A DNA stretch of 64,000 nt, from contig RPFO01000891.1 of the NCBI GenBank assembly GCA_009746045.1, forward strand, positions 530,361 to 594,360, read 5' to 3'. This DNA is from Mesostigma viride. Taxonomy: Eukaryota; Streptophyta; Mesostigmatophyceae; Mesostigmatales; Mesostigmataceae. The notes under the pieces were generated by a model. That model saw nothing but the letters and a program-made list of their open reading frames with translations. It had not been told where the DNA came from and did no database searches. This document shows positions 57,001 to 64,000 of this stretch, piece by piece. The position numbers and the translations under genes are program-made. Positions within the stretch are counted from its first letter, which is position 1. Each line of letters starts with the position of its first letter.

Positions 57001-58121
57001 ATGCACGCAAGGGCCGGCTGCACTCACATGTACATACACCGCGCATGCAAGGGGCGAGTGCACGCACACTTACACACACACCGCGCACGCAAGGGACGGC
57101 TGCACACACACGTACATCCACCATGCACGCAAGGGACGGCTGCACACACACGTACATCCACCGAGCACGCAAGGGGCAACTGCACACACACGTACACACA
57201 CCATGCACGCTTGGGGCGACGGCACTCACATGTACATCCACCGCGCACGCAAGGGGCGGCTGCACACACACGTACATCCACCATGCACGCAAGGAGCGGC
57301 TGCACACACACGTACACACACCATGCACGCAAGGGCCGGCTGCACTCACATGTACATACACCGCGCATGCAAGGGGCGGTTGCACACACACGTACACACA
57401 CCGCGCACGCAAGGGGCGGCTGCACACACACGTACATCCACCGCGCACGCAAGGGGCAACTGCACACACACGTACACACACCATGCACGGAAGGGGCGGC
57501 TGCACACACATGTACATACACCATGCACGCAAGGGGCGGCTGCACACACGTGTACATACACCATGCACGCAAGGGGCAAGTGCACGCACACTTACACACA
57601 CACCGCGCACGCAAGGGGCAACTGCACACACACGTACACACACCATGCACGGAAGGGGCGGCTGCACACACATGTACATACACCATGCACGCAAGGGGCG
57701 GCTGCACACACGTGTACATACACCATGCACGCAAGGGGCAAGTGCACGCACACTTACACACACACCGCGCACGCAAGGGGCAACTGCACACACACGTACA
57801 TCCACCGCGCACGCAAGGGGCGGCTGCACACACACGTACACACACCATGCACGCTTGGGGCGACGGCACTCACATGTACATACACCGCGCACGCAAGGGG
57901 CGGCTGCACACACACGTACACACACCATGCACGCAAGGGCCGGCTGCACTCACATGTACATACACCGCGCATGCAAGGGGCGAGTGCACACACACGTACA
58001 TCCACCGCGCATGCAAGGGCCGGCTGCACACACACGTACATCCACCGCGCACGCAAGGGCCGGCTGCACTCACATGTACATACACCATGCACGCAAGGGG
58101 CCGGCTGAACTCACATGTACA
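54066..58121. repeat. 40-bp CACACACGTACA minisatellite, array 2
   Basis: About 100 units of the same 40-bp family as 44800-45732. A distinctive start (ACACCATGCACACAAGGGGC) recurs at 56233, 2168 bp after the first, so two higher-order blocks make up the array. As 40 is not a multiple of three, reading rotates through the unit and all three plus frames are open for up to 4.1 kb. The 1387-aa and 1290-aa frames are therefore not evidence of a protein. Confidence 0.96.
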
Positions 58122-58160
58122 TACAGTACCAACCCGCGGTAACGCAACTAGTTACGCAAC
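58122..58160 (-). repeat. 39-bp inverted repeat, right arm
   Basis: TACAGTACCAACCCGCGGTA then ACGCAACTAGTTACGCAAC; exact mirror of 54027-54065. The same sequence bounds array 1 on its right (45733-45771). Confidence 0.95.
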
Positions 58161-59655
58161 AATGGTACTTTCCACGGCGACCGATCGAATGTTTGTTGCG
58201 TAACTACCAAGGACCGATACGGCCCAAAGTGGTGGCGAATTTCGTACTTGAAGTTCCGCACGAGACAGACTGACTGACTTGTTACGAGCTGACCACCGGC
58301 CCAACACGTAATGTACCTACAGAAGTACAGAACGTAAAAGGGGCCTGGCTGTGTAGTGTATACGTGCGAAGGTGGCCATGGCGGTGCGCGTTCCATGAAA
58401 ACTTGCCTAATTTGTCGGCCGAAATGCAAAAAAGTTATGGAGATCGATGCTGTATGAAAGATACTCCAAAAGATGTTTTGTTGACGAAATATGCATTAGG
58501 TATGAAAGACCGCTGCCCTTCTTTAACCCACGGTTGCGAGGGGGTCTGATTCGCAAATCTGGCCGCGATGAATATATTAGATTGGCTTCTTGCCAGAGTG
58601 ATAGCCAAGATTCCTGGTATTGAACGACGCAGAAGGGAGGGGTTTAAAGTGAGGAAATAGGAATCAAGCGAATTAGCTTTGATTTGTGGCCATTTCCGGT
58701 TTCCTTCGGAGGTAAAGTAAGCAGGCCTGCGCGAAGCGCATTCCAGCCTGCCATGGTTAACTCGCTTTCCTCGCGTGCCAGGCAGGTAATCAGGCCTGCT
58801 GCGGAAGGCTCTTTTTCTGCACCTCATCTACCAATCTGTTTGCGCTTGAACAGTCCGTTATGGCTTGGTTTTAGCGTCATCTCCGGGATGTTCTTACCGT
58901 TTTGTTCGCCGTTTTGTTTCCTCGCCAAATTTCCCGCAGCTTTTGCTATTTTGACTAACGTTTCCGGTGGCGTGCTTGTAAGATTGTCGAGAACTGGCCA
59001 GGAAGACATTGATTTTGCTGCACGTGCTTCATTTATTTTTTAAAGTTTGTATTAGAGAGTCTATATTGCGTAGTCAGGAAACCGACCTGACCTGCCTGGT
59101 GGCGGCGTCCTTGTTCCAAGAAGCGTGCAAAAGACTGGTCAGTTTCTAGGCGTTATTGCTGTTATTAACGGCATTGCTACATTTTAATCAGATTTTACTT
59201 TTCTCAGCATGCCATCTGCAAATTTTGTGGTCCATGCCTTACATGCATTCAGGCGTGCTGAATGCCTTGTAATCCATAAGCCCCGTGCTTTGTGGATGGT
59301 GGTTGGACATTACTGTAGGAGGTGATGGCGTATGTGCGTGGATGGTGCTTGAATGGTGGGGGGCTGCAGCAATGCGTGTGTGGATGGTGGTTGGATGGCG
59401 AGGGATTGCTGCCATGCATGCACTAATGGTTGTTTGATGGTGGTGGGCTGCAGCCATGTGTGCGTGGATGATGGTTGGATGGTGGGGGGTTGCAGCCATG
59501 TGTTGTGCGTGGATGGTGGTTGGATTGTGGGGGGTTCAGCCATGCATGCGTGGATGGTGGTTGGATGGTGAGGTTTTGCTGCCATGCATGCGTGCCGATG
59601 GTGGTTTGATGGTGGGGGGTTGCAGCCATGTGTGCGTGGATGGTGGTTGGAAGAT

Positions 59656-61634
59656 TGAATTGAATTGAATTGTAACATAACTCCGTTGGGAGTATATGTA
59701 GCACATAGCCCTTGAGAGGGGGCATATGGCCTATCATACATCCTAAGCTACTTCCTGCAAGGGTGGGGATGTAAAGGACCCTTGCTCTAGGTGCACCAGG
59801 GCACTTGCATCCCCATGATCTTCAAGCTATGCCCAGCGAAGGGGGAGCCTGTCATGGGGGGAAGATCAGCATAGCTATACAAAAAGGCTAGGGCATGGCG
59901 TCTCAGCAGAGAGTGACTCCCTGCATGGGCACAACATAGCTAAATAAAGCTAGGCATCATCTGGAGTGTGGCACATCATAGGCACACATGTACATGATTA
60001 AATAAAGCGTGTGGCTTAGCTAGGATAGTGCCTCTAGGAGGCGTACATGTACATGGCCACGGTCTATCTATTCTACACTACTACTGCTGTATTCCCCTAA
60101 GCTGGGGCGTCTGGAGTCGTTGGGGCCGCGGGGGTCGCCTGCCAGGGCTTGTGGCCGACGTAGATGGCCGCCCCCTTCCAGTACACCGGCTGCCCCGCCT
60201 TGGTCTGCCGGAGCTGGAGGTAGATGGGCCATAGCTCCCGTCGCCGTTGTTGCTGCGCCAGGGTCAAGTCGTCGTCAAGGGTGAAGAGAGTCTTCTCGAG
60301 CCGCTTGCGGCGTCGGAGAAAAGAAATCTTGTCCGCCGGGGTCTTAAAGGTGAGGAAGCGGGGGCGGCCCTGCCTTACCCCGCGCGCGGGGAAGGCGGTG
60401 GGCGACCAGGTCGATCTCACCAGTAAGGCCCATGCGACTAAGAATTTCTCTCTCAAACGCACGTGCAAGCTTCTCGGAATTCTCACCTTCCTCCATGTCG
60501 AGGTTCTTGACAATGACGTTAAGGCTGCGCTTGGCAAGCTCGGCCTCCTCGCGGAGGTCAAGCGTCTGCCGCTGGAGCTGGGCTGCGACGGCGGAGGTGG
60601 TGGAGGTGGTGTGCTGCTTAAGCATGTCCGCCCAGGTCGTGATGGGAGGAGCATCGCCGGCCAGGCCAGCAGAGGCTGGCTTGGCGGCAATGTCCTTCAC
60701 CGCCTGGGCGGTGAGGCCCGCGGTGTTCTGCAGGACCTCGATAGCGATGGCATTATCCTTAAGACGTTGGTCAATGTCGCGGAGCTGGGCGGTGATGGAG
60801 TCGGTGGAGGCGGAGGGGGGGGGTGGAGGCGAGGAGGGTGGCGGTGGCGGTGGGGATGGTGGGGAGCTCAGCAGCCAGCGTGCGACCCACAGCTGCCACA
60901 TCTGCAGCTAGGGGCGTCACGTGCTGTGAGATGGTTTCTTGGAGGTGGAGGAGGAAGGTGGATTCGGTCAAGGGGGAGGGGGTCCAGAGGTCCGTGACAG
61001 AGCGGTCAAGGATGGAAAAGAGGGCGGCGAGCTGAAGACGGGGGCGAGACCAGCGGGCCAGGTTCTCAGGTCGGTGAGTAAACCGGCCGTCAGGTCCAGG
61101 GCGGAGGCGGTAATGGCTGTGAAGGCGCTGGCACAGGTCGAAAATGGAGGCGTATGACCCATAAAACACGAGCTCCAGTATCTTGATGGGTGGCATGTCG
61201 AAAAAGCCGGGTCTGGCACCGTCGAAGGTGGAAAATAACCCGTCAACGTCAAAGTCGCGCTCAGACCAGCTTGGTTCGGTTGGGCGGCTGCGTTTTGGCT
61301 CGGGCGAGGCTGAGGGCGAGGCAGGAAGCCCGGGAGGGTGCTGGGCGACAACCAGTGCGCGACTAGGGTCACCACCGCCTTCCGGCCCTGATGGCGAAGC
61401 TGCAGCCGGAGCTGCAGACGTATTTTCATTGCCGAGCGCAGCCGTCAGGCTGCGTTGCGTCGATGGGCGTTTGCTCATCGTATATTGCGTAATAGCGTCG
61501 GAAAATTATATCAGCATGTGCGTCGTAGAAAGACGCGTCGATTGTGATATTCACGGCTAAATTCGGTGCTCAAACGTGAAAGTTATGAGCTCCGCCGTCA
61601 GCCATGGCTACCTCGTGGCTCGTGGCTATTTTTT
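59656..61634 (-). mobile_element. ORF1-only non-LTR retroelement, copy 2
   Basis: Same element, same 12-bp target duplications (59644-59655 and 61635-61646) and same minisatellite site as copy 1, so it was present before the segmental duplication. Confidence 0.8.
60097..61478 (-). pseudogene. L1-type ORF1, copy 2, extra 2-bp deletion
   Basis: As copy 1 including the G9 frame break, plus a 2-bp deletion near 60353 inside the RRM-like region (after ARGKAGPPPL) that ends the upstream frame and puts the C-terminal domain in a different frame. This copy is therefore more damaged than copy 1. Confidence 0.75.
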
Positions 61635-61962
61635 TGGTTGGAAGATGGGGGTTGCAGCCATGTGTGCGTGGATGGTGGTTGGATGGTGGGGGGTGCAGCC
61701 ATGCATGCGTGGATGGTGGTTGGATGGGGGGATGCTGCCATGCATGCATTAATGGTTGTTTGATGGTGGTGGGCTGCAGCCATGTGTGCGTGGATGATGG
61801 TTTGATAGTGGGGGGTTGCAGCCATGCGTGCGTGGATGGTAGTTGGATGATGGGGGTGTAGGGAGTCCTTGATGGTGGGGATGTAGGGACTTCTTGATAC
61901 TTCTAAGTCATGGATTATAATTAATGGATTAAAGTAAGCTTACTGATTAAATGAGACGAAAT

Positions 61963-62408
61963 TTAGTTCAATTGACAATTGACAATTGACAATTGAATTG
62001 ACAATTCAATTGACAATTCAATCGACAATTCAATTGACAACTCAATTGACAATTCAATTGACAACTCAATTGACAGTTCAATTGACAATTCAATTCAATC
62101 AATTCAATTCAATTCAATTCAATTCAATTCAATTCAATTCAATTCAATTCAATTCAATTCAATTCAATTCAATTCAATTCAATTCAATTCAATTCAATTC
62201 AATTCAATTCAATTCAATTCAATTCAATTCAATTCAATTCAATTCAATTCAATTCAATTCAATTCAATTCAATTCAATTCAATTCAATTCAATTCAATTC
62301 AATTCAATTCAATTCAATTCAATTCAATTCAATTCAATTCAATTCAAGTCAATTCAAGTCAGTTCAGTTCAATTCAATTCTATTCAATTTAAATAATTCA
62401 ATTCAACT
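61963..62408. repeat. TTCAA pentanucleotide array, copy 2
   Basis: As 49585-50030, one 5-bp unit shorter. Confidence 0.97.
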
Positions 62409-64000
62409 TCGCATAGTCTAGCCGTAAATTTCTTGGATCATGAACAATGGGCAGTTGCAACCACCATCCATGCACGCATGGCTGCACCCCCCCACCATCC
62501 CACCACCATCCACGCATGCATGGCTGCAACCCCCCACCATCCCACCACCATCCATGCACACATGGCAGCAAATCCTCACCATCCAACCACTATTTATCCA
62601 CGCACGCTAGCTGCAGCCCCCAACCATCCAACCATCACAACCCTAAACCCTAAACAGTTGTAAGCCCAGCTCAGCATCTTATAATCCTCCTCCTCCTGGC
62701 TAAACTGTTTATTTTGACATGACATGGCCAGCATACTGACTGGCACATTATGCCCATGGTTTGTCACCAAGATTTTCTATCACCCGTATAAGCTTGAAAG
62801 CACCCTTGAAGCAGCCCATGGCCAAACAATCACGCAATATGAACGTAGCAAAAGAATAAATAACATCTATGAATGTTATTCAACGCATTTAGCGTTAGAA
62901 ACATGCACTACCACACCATGGTGTGGCATTTGCATGGTAAAAAAAGAGGGCTTTAGAGAGGGCCAGGCAACGGTCGAGAAAGATCATCAAGGCTGAAAAG
63001 TGACAACGCCTCACAAGATTAAATTCATTTACAAACGTCAGGAAACCATGGGGGAACGATAAACCAGCCATACCTTGCATGGCTAACGTTACCTTGGCCC
63101 AGGCAGTGCCCGCAAAAGCGGCACTTTGCGGCACACAAGCTGTGATGTGACAGGGTGGTCAAAATCGTCACATCTTTACTGCCGCTGCCTATATTCAACG
63201 ACGATGCATGATAACAAGTAATTAAATAAACCTAGACACCCGCCGGGTTGCGCCGTAAAGCACTTGTAGTAATCAATTCCGTCGAACCTGCCTGATCGCA
63301 GTTTTTCCCAGCAAGAACACTGACGGCACGTGGTAAATCGCATCCCCGCGAGCTAAAAATTGATCCGAATCATATTTGGGACGTATAAGCTCTATTTCCT
63401 GAGTTTGGCCGGGAAATTCGTCCGCAAACGTACAGTAAATTGCAAGCACGGGTGCAAAGCCGCCATGGCTAAGTCGTGCATTTCCGAAACGCGCACGGTG
63501 CCAATTCACGCACTTCAGGTTGCACGGTGTGGTCGTGCGATTCTGAGAAGTGCGCACCCGGGGGGAAACCGGCCCCTTGCGCACTCCCTAGTTACGCACT
63601 CCCTAGTAAAGTCGATAGATTGCGTACCTACACCTTTGGAAATGGCATTGTTTATTTGTTTTCTTTCAAACGCACACTCCAGGTTGCGCGCGGTGTGGTT
63701 GTGCGATTCTGAGAAGTGCGCACCCGGGGGGAAACCGGCCCCTTGCGCACTCCCTAGTTACGCACTCCCTAGTAAAGTCGATAGATTGCGTACCTACACC
63801 CAGTGTTTTTTTTAAGGTTTTCGTTACTAGTGGCGCTAGGCCACTTGTGGCGTTTCGAACTATGAAAACTTCAGTTTACTCGGCCAATGTGTGGCTTTAA
63901 GCCAATTAAAATTGGGCTTGGCACGGCCACGTGTGGCGGGCTGGCTTTTTGGTGCAGCAAATGACCCTACCGGCAGCGGGGTCAGCGCGGCGCGGCGCCG

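Larger units (their letters stand above)
58122..64000. repeat. Segmental duplication copy 2
   Basis: Repeats 45733-51617. Differences seen: a 2-bp deletion near 60353, one G lost near 61650, three bases lost near 61727, and one TTCAA unit fewer in the pentanucleotide array. Cut by the window end. The non-genic stretches of copy 1 recur here unchanged. Confidence 0.97.

Noticed and set aside
54040-58203. 1387-aa HTHARKG protein
   Set aside because: 40-bp repeat open in all frames; see the separate observation.

Overview
This window is nuclear DNA from a eukaryote, most likely of the green lineage (alga or plant). The evidence is GT-AG introns, CCCTAAA telomere-type motifs (about 34.2, 50.27 and 62.65 kb), a decayed plastid rpoB fragment, and extreme repeat content. 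A repeat-bloated prasinophyte-type alga would fit, but no species can be fixed from the sequence. Few stretches are ordinary genes; most long open frames here are frames through tandem repeats.

Layout. 0-4.2 kb: two GGACAA/GGACGA minisatellite arrays. 5.2-6.2 kb: a 78-80 bp tandem repeat, then a broken plastid rpoB fragment. 6.4-20.0 kb: co-oriented (minus strand), apparently intronless small genes. They include proteins with a recurring C-x(2-4)-C-x(9-12)-C-x2-H zinc-knuckle-like module, a tandemly duplicated 212-214 aa family, two MYND zinc-finger paralogues and one F-box-like protein. From 8.0 to 34.1 kb, and essentially nowhere else, the DNA carries dozens of copies of the perfect palindrome CCAACGGCCGTTGG inside a longer symmetric element. 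It lies between the small genes, as an 11-unit 208-bp array (13.8-15.9 kb), as a 9-unit 62-bp array (30.3-30.8 kb), and inside the introns of a transposase-like gene (30.9-33.9 kb). 20.6-28.1 kb holds a pure purine GGGAAGGA tract and a very long ~29-bp minisatellite.

35.8-44.8 kb looks like one ~9.0 kb DNA element: inverted ends starting CACTAGTAAAT, subterminal TGATAAA/TTTATCA repeats, and a four-exon unknown gene whose reading frame I could follow through its introns. Inside it are GGGA/CCCT tracts, a 286-bp repeat with perfect 52-bp palindromes, and a fold-back element.

44.8-64 kb is part of a ~12.38 kb tandem segmental duplication (45.73-51.62 kb repeated at 58.12-64.0 kb). Each copy carries a 1.98-kb non-LTR retroelement that encodes only an L1-type ORF1 protein, is bounded by 12-bp target-site duplications and ends in a short (TTCAA)n-type tail: an ORF1-only, HAL1-like architecture. 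The second copy of the 40-bp minisatellite is bracketed by perfect 39-bp inverted repeats.

Many genes carry single-base frame breaks at runs of G/C. This could be real decay or uncorrected homopolymer error, so the pseudogene calls are provisional. Domain calls are from motif reading alone; no search was run.
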